Of a stretch of DNA of 39,807 nucleotides, positions 16,425 to 23,647 are shown piece by piece (positions within the stretch are counted from its first letter, which is position 1; every line of letters begins with the position of its first letter). The notes beneath the pieces are model-generated. The model did no database searches. It worked only from the letters and a program-made list of their open reading frames with translations, and was not told the DNA's origin. The translations under genes and the position numbers were made by a program. Source of the DNA: an uncultured Gammaproteobacteria bacterium (lineage in GTDB: Bacteria; Pseudomonadota; Gammaproteobacteria; Arenicellales; JAANXG01); NCBI GenBank assembly GCA_947259955.1, contig CAMYOI010000003.1, positions 1 through 39,807 of the forward strand. The letters are read 5' to 3'.

Positions 16425-17204
16425 ATGTTGACATCCATCAAGGATCGTTCGGTCATCGTTACCGGCGGTTCCAAAGGTATAGGTAAGGGCATCGCCCAGG
16501 TGTTTGCCGCGCAGGGGGCGAAGGTCATGATCGCCGCGCGGGGCGAAGTGGCCGGCGCCGCCGCCGCCGCCGAATTACGGGCGGCCGGTGGAACGGCGGA
16601 TTTCTGCCGGTGCGACGTCTCCGACTGGGACTCGGTGCAGCACCTTGTGGACAGGACGGTTGACGCTTTCGGCGGACTCAACGTCATGTGTGCGAACGCC
16701 GGGGCCTTTCCCCAGACCAAAATGATCGATATGGATCCCGAGGAGTGGGACGAGGTCATGGCCACTAATCTCAAGAGCGCTTTTCTGTGCGTCAAGGCCT
16801 GTATCCCGCAGTTCGAGAAAGCGGGCGGAGGCCGAGTAGTCTTGACGTCTTCCATTACCGGTCCGGTTACGGGTTATCCCGGTTGGTCGCACTACGGTGC
16901 ATCGAAATCCGGACAGCTGGGTTTTTTGAAAACCGCGTGCATGGAACTGTCCAAATACAACGTAACCATCAACGCGGTGATGCCGGGCAACATCTACACC
17001 GAGGGGCTGAAGGATCTGGGCCAGGATTATCTGGACAGCATGGCGGCCTCAATTCCGCTCAAGCGGCTCGGCGACGTCAAGGATATTGGCAACGCCGCAC
17101 TGTTCTTCGCCTCTGACGAAGCGGGGTACATCACCGGCCAGACCATTGTTGTCGATGGCGGCCAGATCATACCCGAGTCACTGGAAGCCATCGAGGAAAT
17201 CTGA
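16425..17204 (+). CDS. SDR family oxidoreductase (probable amino-alcohol dehydrogenase)
   Basis: The ORF track starts at 16386, but the ATG at 16425 has GGAGGT upstream and gives 259 residues, a classical SDR length. It shows TGGSKGIG (13-20), NAG (91-93), S143 in SSITG, and Y157/K161 in YGASK. The C-terminal ITGQTIVVDGGQIIPES is the usual SDR end. In characterised RMM microcompartment loci an SDR interconverts aminoacetone and 1-amino-2-propanol with NAD(P). The position here between the importer and the APH-type kinase fits the same job. The exact substrate and cofactor choice are inferred. No encapsulation-like tail is evident. Confidence 0.85.
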   Translation: MLTSIKDRSVIVTGGSKGIGKGIAQVFAAQGAKVMIAARGEVAGAAAAAELRAAGGTADFCRCDVSDWDSVQHLVDRTVDAFGGLNVMCANAGAFPQTKMIDMDPEEWDEVMATNLKSAFLCVKACIPQFEKAGGGRVVLTSSITGPVTGYPGWSHYGASKSGQLGFLKTACMELSKYNVTINAVMPGNIYTEGLKDLGQDYLDSMAASIPLKRLGDVKDIGNAALFFASDEAGYITGQTIVVDGGQIIPESLEAIEEI

Positions 17205-17236
17205 CTTGATCCCGAATCGTTAGCCAGGATACGACA

Positions 17237-18244
17237 ATGCCAGACAGTGCCACGCCCTACGATGTCTTGATAGAGCGCCTGGGCGTTCTCGCCAATCAGT
17301 CCCTCGGGCTATGGGACTTGCCGGAGGGCGCAACGGCGCGCCTGATCAACGTATCGGAAAATGCCACCTACCTCGTCGAGGCTCCGAACGGGTTCAAATC
17401 GATTCTTCGAGTGCACCGTGAGGACTATCACACACGCAACGCAATCAGTTGCGAGCACGCCTGGTCCAAAGCGCTCGACGAAGAGGGCGGGGTCCACACT
17501 CCGGATATTCTTCCGGGCCGTGACGGCAGCGGCATCCAGACCGCTTCAGTGGATGGTTTAGCCGGCGAACGCCATATGGCCATGTTCGAGTTCCTCGAAG
17601 GCGAACATCCCGAAGAGGACGCGGACCACCTGGTGGAGTCGTTCGAGGAATTGGGCGAGATAGCGGCACGGACGCACAATCATTCCGTGGCATGGATGCG
17701 CCCGGCCAATTTCGAACGGCTCGTTTGGGACCTTGACACCGTATTCGGTCCGCGGGCGTACTGGGGTGACTGGCGAGATGCGCCCGGGGTAACGGAGCAG
17801 ACAAAAACGCTGCTCGAGCGGCTTCAATCCATCGTCGTACGGCGCTTGACCGAATTTGGCAAAGGGGCTGAGCGATTCGGCCTGATCCACGCCGACATGC
17901 GGCTGGCCAACCTGATCATCAGTGACGGAACAACCAGGCTCATCGACTTCGATGATTGCGGGCTGGGTTGGTTCATGTATGACTTCGCTGCCGGGATCAG
18001 CTTCATGGAAGACCATCCACAGATACCCAATCTCAAGGGCGCGTGGGTCCGCGGTTACAGAAAAGTTCGCGGGCTGAGCGCCGCAGACGAAGATGAGATC
18101 GATACCTTCGTCATGCTGCGCCGCCTGGCCCTGCTGGCCTGGATAGGCTCCCATATCGAGGTCGATACGGCAAAGGAGCTTGCGCCCGCATTCGCACCCG
18201 TAACGGCGGCGTTGGCGGAAATCTATCTTTCACATCAGGAATGA
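17237..18244 (+). CDS. APH-fold phosphotransferase (probable amino-alcohol kinase)
   Basis: The product has 335 residues. It has the aminoglycoside/choline-kinase fold: a catalytic loop GLIHADMRLANLII (HxDxxxxN), the metal-binding aspartate in LIDFDDCGLGWFMYD, and LGEIAARTHNHSV upstream. This family includes choline, ethanolamine and homoserine kinases. In RMM loci an APH protein phosphorylates 1-amino-2-propanol so that the neighbouring class III enzyme can eliminate phosphate and ammonia. It starts 32 bases after the SDR gene, so they should be co-transcribed. Antibiotic resistance is a poor alternative given the setting. The substrate (1-amino-2-propanol or ethanolamine) is an inference. 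Confidence 0.85.
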   Translation: MPDSATPYDVLIERLGVLANQSLGLWDLPEGATARLINVSENATYLVEAPNGFKSILRVHREDYHTRNAISCEHAWSKALDEEGGVHTPDILPGRDGSGIQTASVDGLAGERHMAMFEFLEGEHPEEDADHLVESFEELGEIAARTHNHSVAWMRPANFERLVWDLDTVFGPRAYWGDWRDAPGVTEQTKTLLERLQSIVVRRLTEFGKGAERFGLIHADMRLANLIISDGTTRLIDFDDCGLGWFMYDFAAGISFMEDHPQIPNLKGAWVRGYRKVRGLSAADEDEIDTFVMLRRLALLAWIGSHIEVDTAKELAPAFAPVTAALAEIYLSHQE

Positions 18245-18274
18245 GCGAGCGCTGGCGAGCGCTTCGACTACCGA

Positions 18275-18301
18275 TGTCAATTCGCCGCAGTTAGTGTCAA
18301 G
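18275..18301 (+). promoter_or_regulatory. Second AraC-type operator pair upstream of the aminotransferase/BMC genes
   Basis: The 242-base gap before the class III aminotransferase gene holds TGTCAATTCG (18275-18284) and TGTCAAG (18295-18301), 20 bases apart. The pair resembles the one upstream of the importer (TGTCAAATTCG and TGTCAAG, 21 bases apart). The following -35/-10 region is weak (about GAGCCG and TAGATC), which fits an activator-dependent promoter. The same gap begins with a small AGCGCT-GGCG-AGCGCT inverted repeat. A further single TGTCAAG is at 18382. Repeats are seen; regulation is inferred. Confidence 0.5.
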
Positions 18302-18486
18302 TTTTAGAGCCGCGCCTGTGCCACGCTAGATCTCGGAATGCATCGAGGCGGCGCCGTTCGCGGTCACGTCACTTCATCCTTTGTCAAGCCGTGACCATGC
18401 AGCGGCACCTGCCGCAAAGTGCCTTTGACGTTGTCAGGCCGCATCGATGCCGCCGCGTACTGGGTAATGAACCGGGAGGCAACACC

Positions 18487-19758
18487 ATGAGCGAAGCAAA
18501 ACTCGAATTCCTCGATCGATCGAGGGCATTCTGGAATCCCGGAAAGACACAGGATTGGCAGGACATGGGCGTCGATCTCGTGATTGACCGGCGGGAGGGA
18601 TACTACCTGTTCGATATGGATGGACGGCGCCTTATCGACCTGCATTTGAACGGAGGCACGTACAATCTGGGCCACCGGAATCCTGAACTGGTGGAGGCGC
18701 TGAAGGCCGGCAGTGCCCGCTTCGATATGGGTAATCACCATTTCCCCGCACTTGCCCGCACCGCGCTGGCCGAAGCGCTCGCGGCCTGCGCACCGGCACC
18801 GAATATGGTGTATACCGCGTACGGCTCGGGTGGTGGTGAAGCCATCGATATTGCCATCAAGACCGCTCGCCACGCCAAGCAAAGACGCAAGATCGTGTCC
18901 ATCGTCAAGGCCTACCACGGGCACACGGGTCTGGCGCTAAAAACCGGCGACGACCGGTTTTCCAAACTGTTTCTCTCAGAGGATACGCTGGGTGAGTTCG
19001 TGCAGGTCCCGTTCAACGACCTCAATGCCATGGAAGATGCCCTGCGCGGGCGGGATGTCGCAGCCGTAATCATGGAAACCATCCCCGCAACCTACGGTTT
19101 TCCGATGCCGCAGGAGGGTTATCTGCCCAATGTGAAGATGCTCTGCGAAAAGTACGATGCCCTGTACATTGCCGACGAGGTTCAGACCGGCCTGATGCGA
19201 TGCGGTGAGCTCTGGGCATGCACGAAATACGGCATCGAGCCGGACATCATGGTGACGGGCAAGGGCATCGGCGGCGGCATGTATCCGATCGCCTGCACCT
19301 GTATCGGTGAGCATTGCGGCGGCTGGCTGACGGAAGATGGATTCGGCCACATCTCCACCGGCGGCGGCGCCGAACTCGGTTGCATCGTGGCGATGAAAGT
19401 CCTCGAGATCGTGCAGCGCCCGGAAGTTAGGACCATGGTTCGATACGTTTCCGACTACATGCGCGCGGGGCTGGACCGGATCATGACCGAGTACCCCGAC
19501 TTCTTCATCGGGATCCGTCAGCACGGCGTAGTGATGGGCCTCGAGTTCAATCACGAGCAGGGAGCAAAACCGGTGATGAAACACCTTTACGACAACGGCG
19601 TCTGGGCTATTTTTTCGACCCTCGATCCACGCGTGCTGCAGTTCAAGCCCGGTCTGCTCATGACCCAGGCCGATTGTGAGGAAGTATTGCGGCGGGTCGA
19701 AATCGGCATCGGTCTCGCCCGGGATGAAGTCATGGGCTCCCACAGGAGGAGCGCCTGA
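18487..19758 (+). CDS. Class III aminotransferase-fold PLP enzyme (probable amino-alcohol phosphate phospho-lyase)
   Basis: The ORF track starts at 18391, but the ATG at 18487 has GGGAGG upstream and gives 423 residues, the usual size. PLP-site features are YTAYGSGGGEAIDIAIKTAR, YIADEVQTGLMRCGE and the Schiff-base lysine K259 in TGKGIGGGMYPIACT. This family includes true aminotransferases and also phospho-lyases for ethanolamine phosphate. In RMM microcompartments the homologous enzyme is thought to turn phosphorylated 1-amino-2-propanol into propionaldehyde, ammonia and phosphate. The adjacent kinase and aldehyde dehydrogenase support the lyase reading. Its stop overlaps the aldehyde dehydrogenase start (TGATG). 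It could be encapsulated, but no clear targeting helix is visible. Confidence 0.85.
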   Translation: MSEAKLEFLDRSRAFWNPGKTQDWQDMGVDLVIDRREGYYLFDMDGRRLIDLHLNGGTYNLGHRNPELVEALKAGSARFDMGNHHFPALARTALAEALAACAPAPNMVYTAYGSGGGEAIDIAIKTARHAKQRRKIVSIVKAYHGHTGLALKTGDDRFSKLFLSEDTLGEFVQVPFNDLNAMEDALRGRDVAAVIMETIPATYGFPMPQEGYLPNVKMLCEKYDALYIADEVQTGLMRCGELWACTKYGIEPDIMVTGKGIGGGMYPIACTCIGEHCGGWLTEDGFGHISTGGGAELGCIVAMKVLEIVQRPEVRTMVRYVSDYMRAGLDRIMTEYPDFFIGIRQHGVVMGLEFNHEQGAKPVMKHLYDNGVWAIFSTLDPRVLQFKPGLLMTQADCEEVLRRVEIGIGLARDEVMGSHRRSA

Positions 19759-21329
19759 TGGAACCCCAAGCGAGGACCCTGGTCGACATATCGGGCAGCC
19801 ACGCCGCGCTGGCGGGACACGCCGACATGGTGCTGGAAAGGGCGCGCTGGGCGGCGGAAGTTTTCCAGCGTTATGATCGTGAGTTGACCATGGCGATAGC
19901 CGATGCCGTTGCCGCGGCGGCACACGAGAACGCCGAAAGATTCGCCGACTGGGCGGTGCGGGAAACGGGATTCGGCGTTGCCGCACACAAGAAACTGAAG
20001 AACGAGTTGACGTCCCGGCCGCTGGTGGATTTTTATCGAAACGACGATTACGTCAATCCGCGCATCGACGAGGCGCGAAAGATCGTCGAGATCCCCCGGC
20101 CCGCCGGCGTGATCCTGGCGCTTACTCCTTCGACCAACCCCATAGCCACGCTCAACTACAAGGTCTTGATCTCGCTGATGACGCGCAACGCGATCGTTAT
20201 CAGCCCGCATCCGGCGGCGCGCGAATGCAGCGTCGATGCGGCCCACGCACTCGGCGAGGCCGCGACGGATGCGGGCGCCCCCGACGGCGCCGTCCAGATC
20301 ATAGAGAATCCCGGCATTCCTCTAGTCGAAGAACTCATGGTGTCGCCCAAGACCTCGGTGATCCTCGCCACCGGCGGCACGGCGATGGTGCGTTCCGCCT
20401 ACTCCTCGTCGAATCCGGCAATTGGCGTCGGACCCGGCAACGCACCGGTGTTCGTTGATTCGACCGCGGACGTCGACAAGGCGGCAAAGCGTATCGTGGA
20501 GTCGAAATCTTTCGACAACTCGGCGTTGTGTACGAACGAGAGCGTCCTGATTACCCTGGAAGATGTCGATGCGCGCTTGCGCCGTTCGTTCAAGCAGGCA
20601 AAGGCTTACATTTGCGACGCCGACGACGTCGACCGCTTGCGACGGTATCTGTTTCACGATCGTGGATTCAATATCGAATGCATTGGTCGGGATGCCGCGT
20701 GGATTGCACAGGAATGCGGTATCCGTGTACCCGACGGCACGCTGGTTCTGCTGGCGCCGATTTCGCAGATTGGCGTTGAGGAGCCGCTTTCGAGGGAGAA
20801 ACTGTGTCCGGTGCTTGCCTATCATGTGGTCAAGCGCCGCAACCAGGCGATCACGCAGGCTCGCGCGGTGCTGCGCCTTGCCGGCGCCGGCCACTCTGCC
20901 GCCGTGCACGCCATGGACGAGCAGGTGGCGATGGCATTTGCGTCCGCGGTGGAGGCTTATCGGGTCGTCGTGAATGCCCCCTGTACCCAGGGCGCCGCCG
21001 GTTTTCAGACCGCGCTGGCGCCTACTTTCACCGTGGGCACCGGATTTTACGGCCGCAGTTCAATTGGCGAGAATATCGGGCCAGGACACCTCGTGCACTG
21101 GACTCGCCTGGCCTATAACTCGGATGCGTCTGAATCTTTCGGCAACTACCGCGGCTTGAGCCCGGGTTTCAGCGGCCCGCTGCCCGAAGCGCCCTCCGAC
21201 GGTGTGCCGGGATCCAACGGATACCGGGCGAGACGCGCCGAAGCCGATGCCAGTGTTTTTTCCGGCGTAACGCGTGAGGAGTTGCGGCGCATGATTGCCG
21301 AAGAACTTCGCGCGGTGCTGAGGAAGTAG
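19758..21329 (+). CDS. BMC CoA-acylating aldehyde dehydrogenase with C-terminal encapsulation-like helix
   Basis: The product has 523 residues. The catalytic cysteine is C258 in DNSALCTNESVLI, the pattern of acylating dehydrogenases such as PduP and EutE. VILALTPSTNPIATLNYK and GVGPGNAPVFVD are the cofactor-binding blocks. It would oxidise propionaldehyde or acetaldehyde to the acyl-CoA. The catalytic part ends near SFGNYRGLSPGF. A linker rich in proline, serine and glycine follows, then the terminal amphipathic helix TREELRRMIAEELRAVLRK, which looks like a BMC encapsulation peptide. A similar helix opens the 149-residue protein two genes downstream. It starts inside the stop of the lyase gene and is followed by shell genes, so it is the signature enzyme of the compartment. 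Confidence 0.92.
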   Translation: MEPQARTLVDISGSHAALAGHADMVLERARWAAEVFQRYDRELTMAIADAVAAAAHENAERFADWAVRETGFGVAAHKKLKNELTSRPLVDFYRNDDYVNPRIDEARKIVEIPRPAGVILALTPSTNPIATLNYKVLISLMTRNAIVISPHPAARECSVDAAHALGEAATDAGAPDGAVQIIENPGIPLVEELMVSPKTSVILATGGTAMVRSAYSSSNPAIGVGPGNAPVFVDSTADVDKAAKRIVESKSFDNSALCTNESVLITLEDVDARLRRSFKQAKAYICDADDVDRLRRYLFHDRGFNIECIGRDAAWIAQECGIRVPDGTLVLLAPISQIGVEEPLSREKLCPVLAYHVVKRRNQAITQARAVLRLAGAGHSAAVHAMDEQVAMAFASAVEAYRVVVNAPCTQGAAGFQTALAPTFTVGTGFYGRSSIGENIGPGHLVHWTRLAYNSDASESFGNYRGLSPGFSGPLPEAPSDGVPGSNGYRARRAEADASVFSGVTREELRRMIAEELRAVLRK

Positions 21330-21338
21330 GCGGACAGC

Positions 21339-21950
21339 ATGGCGGAACTCCGTTCGTTCATTTTTATAGATCAGTTGCAGCCGCAGACGCTGGCTTATAT
21401 CGCGACCTGGATGCGGGGTTCATTGCCGCGTCGAAACATGGCCGCACAAATTATCGAGGTATCGCCCGGACTGGATATCGAGGCGCTGACCGATGTTGCA
21501 CTCAAGGGCGCCAACATCAAAGTCGGACTGCTCGTAGTCGAGCGCCAGTATGGGTACCTGGAGTTCCACTCCCGATCTACCGCCGAGGTCAAGGCCGGCG
21601 CGCAGGCCCTGCTGGATGCGCTGGGCGCGAGCGTCGAGGATGCCACGCCACCACAGATCCTCGGGTCCAAGGTCGTCACTCGCGTCGACCACCAGCATGC
21701 CTTTCTGATCAATCGCAACAAGCTTGGTTCCATGGTGCTTGGCAACGAGTCACTGTACCTGCTGGAGTGTCGTCCCGCGTCGTACGCCATCTTGGCCTGC
21801 AACGAGGCGGAGAAAGAAGCCAACATCAAAGTCATCGACTACCGAATGATCGGCGCCAACGGGCGGCTCTATCTCTCCGGTGACGAGGCTGAGATCCGAA
21901 ATGCGCGAGGCGTGGCCGAGGCTGTACTTCACAAAGGCGGGGTGGCCTAG
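21339..21950 (+). CDS. Tandem BMC-domain shell protein (BMC-T), first copy
   Basis: The product has 203 residues in two similar halves (about 1-95 and 100-203), each of BMC-domain size. Half one has AAQIIEVSPGLDIEALTDVALKGANIKVGLLVVERQYGYLEFHS; half two has SLYLLECRPASYAILACNEAEKEANIKVIDYRMIGANGRLYLSGDEAEI. Such proteins form trimers that look like hexamers and tile the microcompartment facets, often with a gated pore. It is a clear paralogue of the BMC-T encoded at 23.0 kb. The well-studied mycobacterial RMM shell also has two BMC-T proteins. It starts nine bases after the aldehyde dehydrogenase stop. Confidence 0.85.
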   Translation: MAELRSFIFIDQLQPQTLAYIATWMRGSLPRRNMAAQIIEVSPGLDIEALTDVALKGANIKVGLLVVERQYGYLEFHSRSTAEVKAGAQALLDALGASVEDATPPQILGSKVVTRVDHQHAFLINRNKLGSMVLGNESLYLLECRPASYAILACNEAEKEANIKVIDYRMIGANGRLYLSGDEAEIRNARGVAEAVLHKGGVA

Positions 21951-21953
21951 CAA

Positions 21954-22403
21954 ATGGTCGACGAACTGCGCCAGGCGATCCGAAGCATTCTGCTCGAGGA
22001 GCTTGCGGTACATGGAGTCGGGCTGCCCCCGAAGTCGGCGCCGGGGATTCACGTCGAGGAAGTCGAGATCAATTCCGATGGAGACCTTGCACAATTCGTC
22101 CGACGCTTGCTGCAGCTCGCCCGCGACGGCGGCGCACTCTCGGCGATTGAATCGGGGCGCCACGTATTCAGGTTGCGCACAGTCAGTGCTCCGCAGCGGT
22201 CGATGCAACCGCCGGCGGAATCCAGTCGAACGCCGGCTGGCGGCACGATGACATTCGACGCGGGCCTCATCACTGAAAAACAGGTTCGCAATCTTCCTGA
22301 AAATATCTCAGTGGTAAAGGTGGGCGGCAGCGTGCGGCTCACGCCGCTGGCCAGCGATGCCATGCGGCGCGCGGGGATTAAAATAGAAAAGGTGACATCA
22401 TGA
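21954..22403 (+). CDS. BMC-locus protein of unknown function with encapsulation-like N-terminal helix
   Basis: The product has 149 residues. It starts MVDELRQAIRSILLEELAVHG, an amphipathic helix like the C-terminal tail of the aldehyde dehydrogenase (REELRRMIAEELRAVL), so it may be a cargo or shell-core adaptor. The middle (residues 70-95) is a low-complexity proline/serine linker. The end reads DAGLITEKQVRNLPENISVVKVGGSVRLTPLASDAMRRAGIKIEKV; a short block with TPLA-D---R--GI is, from memory, also seen in other microcompartment-associated proteins. It lies between BMC-T and BMC-P with a three-base gap and an ATGA overlap. I do not recognise a catalytic domain. It could organise the cargo like CcmM or PduM, but that is inference. 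Confidence 0.7.
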   Translation: MVDELRQAIRSILLEELAVHGVGLPPKSAPGIHVEEVEINSDGDLAQFVRRLLQLARDGGALSAIESGRHVFRLRTVSAPQRSMQPPAESSRTPAGGTMTFDAGLITEKQVRNLPENISVVKVGGSVRLTPLASDAMRRAGIKIEKVTS

Positions 22404-22642
22404 TTCGTGGACGCATAACGGGCCGAATCTGGTCCAGCAAACACATCGAAACCCTGCCCAACGGGGCGCTTCTTGAAGTGACTCTCGATACCGGCGGCAG
22501 TCTGATCGCGCTGGATCCGCTCGGATGCGCCGAAGGTGAAGCCGTTCTCGTGACTCAGGGCTCGGTTGCCGCGGGCTACTTTACCAAGTCCAAAGCACCG
22601 ATAGATGCGCTGATTATCGGGTCTATCGATGAACAGGGCTGA
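22400..22642 (+). CDS. EutN/CcmL family pentameric vertex protein (BMC-P)
   Basis: The product has 80 residues. MIRGRITGRIWSSKHIETLPNGALLEVTLD, a central AEGEAVLVTQGSVA and the C-terminal APIDALIIGSIDEQG form the EutN/CcmL OB-fold pattern. These proteins form pentamers that close the vertices of the shell. The ATG overlaps the previous stop as ATGA, so translation is coupled. It is the only BMC-P in the window, as in a minimal shell. Length is slightly short of the common 85-95 residues, but the core is complete. Confidence 0.9.
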   Translation: MIRGRITGRIWSSKHIETLPNGALLEVTLDTGGSLIALDPLGCAEGEAVLVTQGSVAAGYFTKSKAPIDALIIGSIDEQG

Positions 22643-22699
22643 GCCAGGCGCAGCTACATTGTCAACGGCCAACAGGCCACAACTTTAGGAGAACACAAC

Positions 22700-22984
22700 A
22701 TGTCGAATCAGGCTATCGGAATGATCGAGACCCGCGGCTACGTTCCGGCGCTGGCCAGCGCCGACGCGATGGTCAAAGCAGCCAATGTCGAAATCGTATC
22801 ACGCAATGAAGTCGGAGGCGGACTGGTATCCGTAGTGATCAAGGGCGACGTCGGAGCCGTCAAGGCGGCGACGGAAGCCGGCTCCGAGGCAGCCAATCAG
22901 GTTGGCGAAGTGGTCGCAGTACACGTTATTCCCAGGCCCCACCAGGACCTGAACCAGCATTTCAGTCTGGCGGCCGGCAAGTGA
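22700..22984 (+). CDS. Hexameric shell protein (BMC-H)
   Basis: The product has 94 residues and one BMC domain: MSNQAIGMIETRGYVPALASADAMVKAANVEIVSRNEVGGGLVSVVIKGDVGAVKAATEAGSEAANQVGEVVAVHVIPRPH. This matches the PduA/EutM/CsoS1 family closely. Six copies form the main facet tile with a central pore; the KGDVGAV turn precedes the usual helix. A clear TTAGGAGA site precedes the ATG. It is the only BMC-H in the window, so it should be the most abundant shell part. The strong ribosome site fits this. Confidence 0.95.
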   Translation: MSNQAIGMIETRGYVPALASADAMVKAANVEIVSRNEVGGGLVSVVIKGDVGAVKAATEAGSEAANQVGEVVAVHVIPRPHQDLNQHFSLAAGK

Positions 22985-23017
22985 CGCCGGGTTGGGTCGG
23001 GAGAGGCGGGTGCTGAC

Positions 23018-23647
23018 ATGACCGAGTTGAGGGTCTATCTGCCAATCCACGATCTGCAACCCCAGTTCTCCGCTTATCTGAGCACGCCGATGCGGGCCCG
23101 GGGATATCCGCCTTTCGAAGGACAGCACAGTCTGATCATCGAGGTGTCTCCAGCACTCGCCATACACCGAATATCAGACCTCGCCCTGAAGGCGGCGCCC
23201 GATATGGAACCGGGCATTCTGTTCACTGAAAGACAGTACGGATTGCTGGAACTGCATTCTTCGGATCGGGATGAGCTGGATGCGGCGGGCAAGGCGATCC
23301 TCAAGGGTATAGGCGCAAGTCCGGGAGACCAGCTCGCTCCCGCCATCCTGTTCGAAGACATCATCGAGAATTTGTCGGACCAGCACGCAATCATTTTGAA
23401 CCGCTCCCGCTCTGCCTCCATGCTGGTCCCGGGCTCGTCGCTGCTTCTTTACGAAATGAGCCCCGCGCTGTTCGCCTGTGTCGCTGCCAACGAGGCGGAA
23501 CGCGCTGCGCCCGCGGCGATCCTCAATGACGTTCAGATGATGGGGGTGTCAGGCCGCATCTTCATGTCCGGCGACACCGGTGACCTGACCAGGGCGCGGG
23601 ATGCCATAATGCGGACGCTGAAAGCGGTTAAGGGACGCAAACAATGA
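23018..23647 (+). CDS. Tandem BMC-domain shell protein (BMC-T), second copy
   Basis: The product has 209 residues and is a paralogue of the BMC-T at 21.3 kb: DLQPQFSAYLSTPMRARGYPP, HSLIIEVSPALAIHRISDLALKAAPDMEPGILFTERQYGLLELHS, and LLYEMSPALFACVAANEAERAAPAAILNDVQMMGVSGRIFMSGDTGDL correspond block by block. Two BMC-T together with one BMC-H and one BMC-P give the same shell inventory known for the mycobacterial RMM compartment. Whether the two BMC-T form separate trimers, stacks or mixed ones cannot be told. Its stop overlaps the start of the cysteine hydrolase (ATGA). Confidence 0.85.
   Translation: MTELRVYLPIHDLQPQFSAYLSTPMRARGYPPFEGQHSLIIEVSPALAIHRISDLALKAAPDMEPGILFTERQYGLLELHSSDRDELDAAGKAILKGIGASPGDQLAPAILFEDIIENLSDQHAIILNRSRSASMLVPGSSLLLYEMSPALFACVAANEAERAAPAAILNDVQMMGVSGRIFMSGDTGDLTRARDAIMRTLKAVKGRKQ

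Noticed and set aside
17237-18244. Aminoglycoside resistance kinase
   Set aside because: The APH fold is shared with amino-alcohol kinases, and the position inside the importer/microcompartment operon supports a catabolic role instead.
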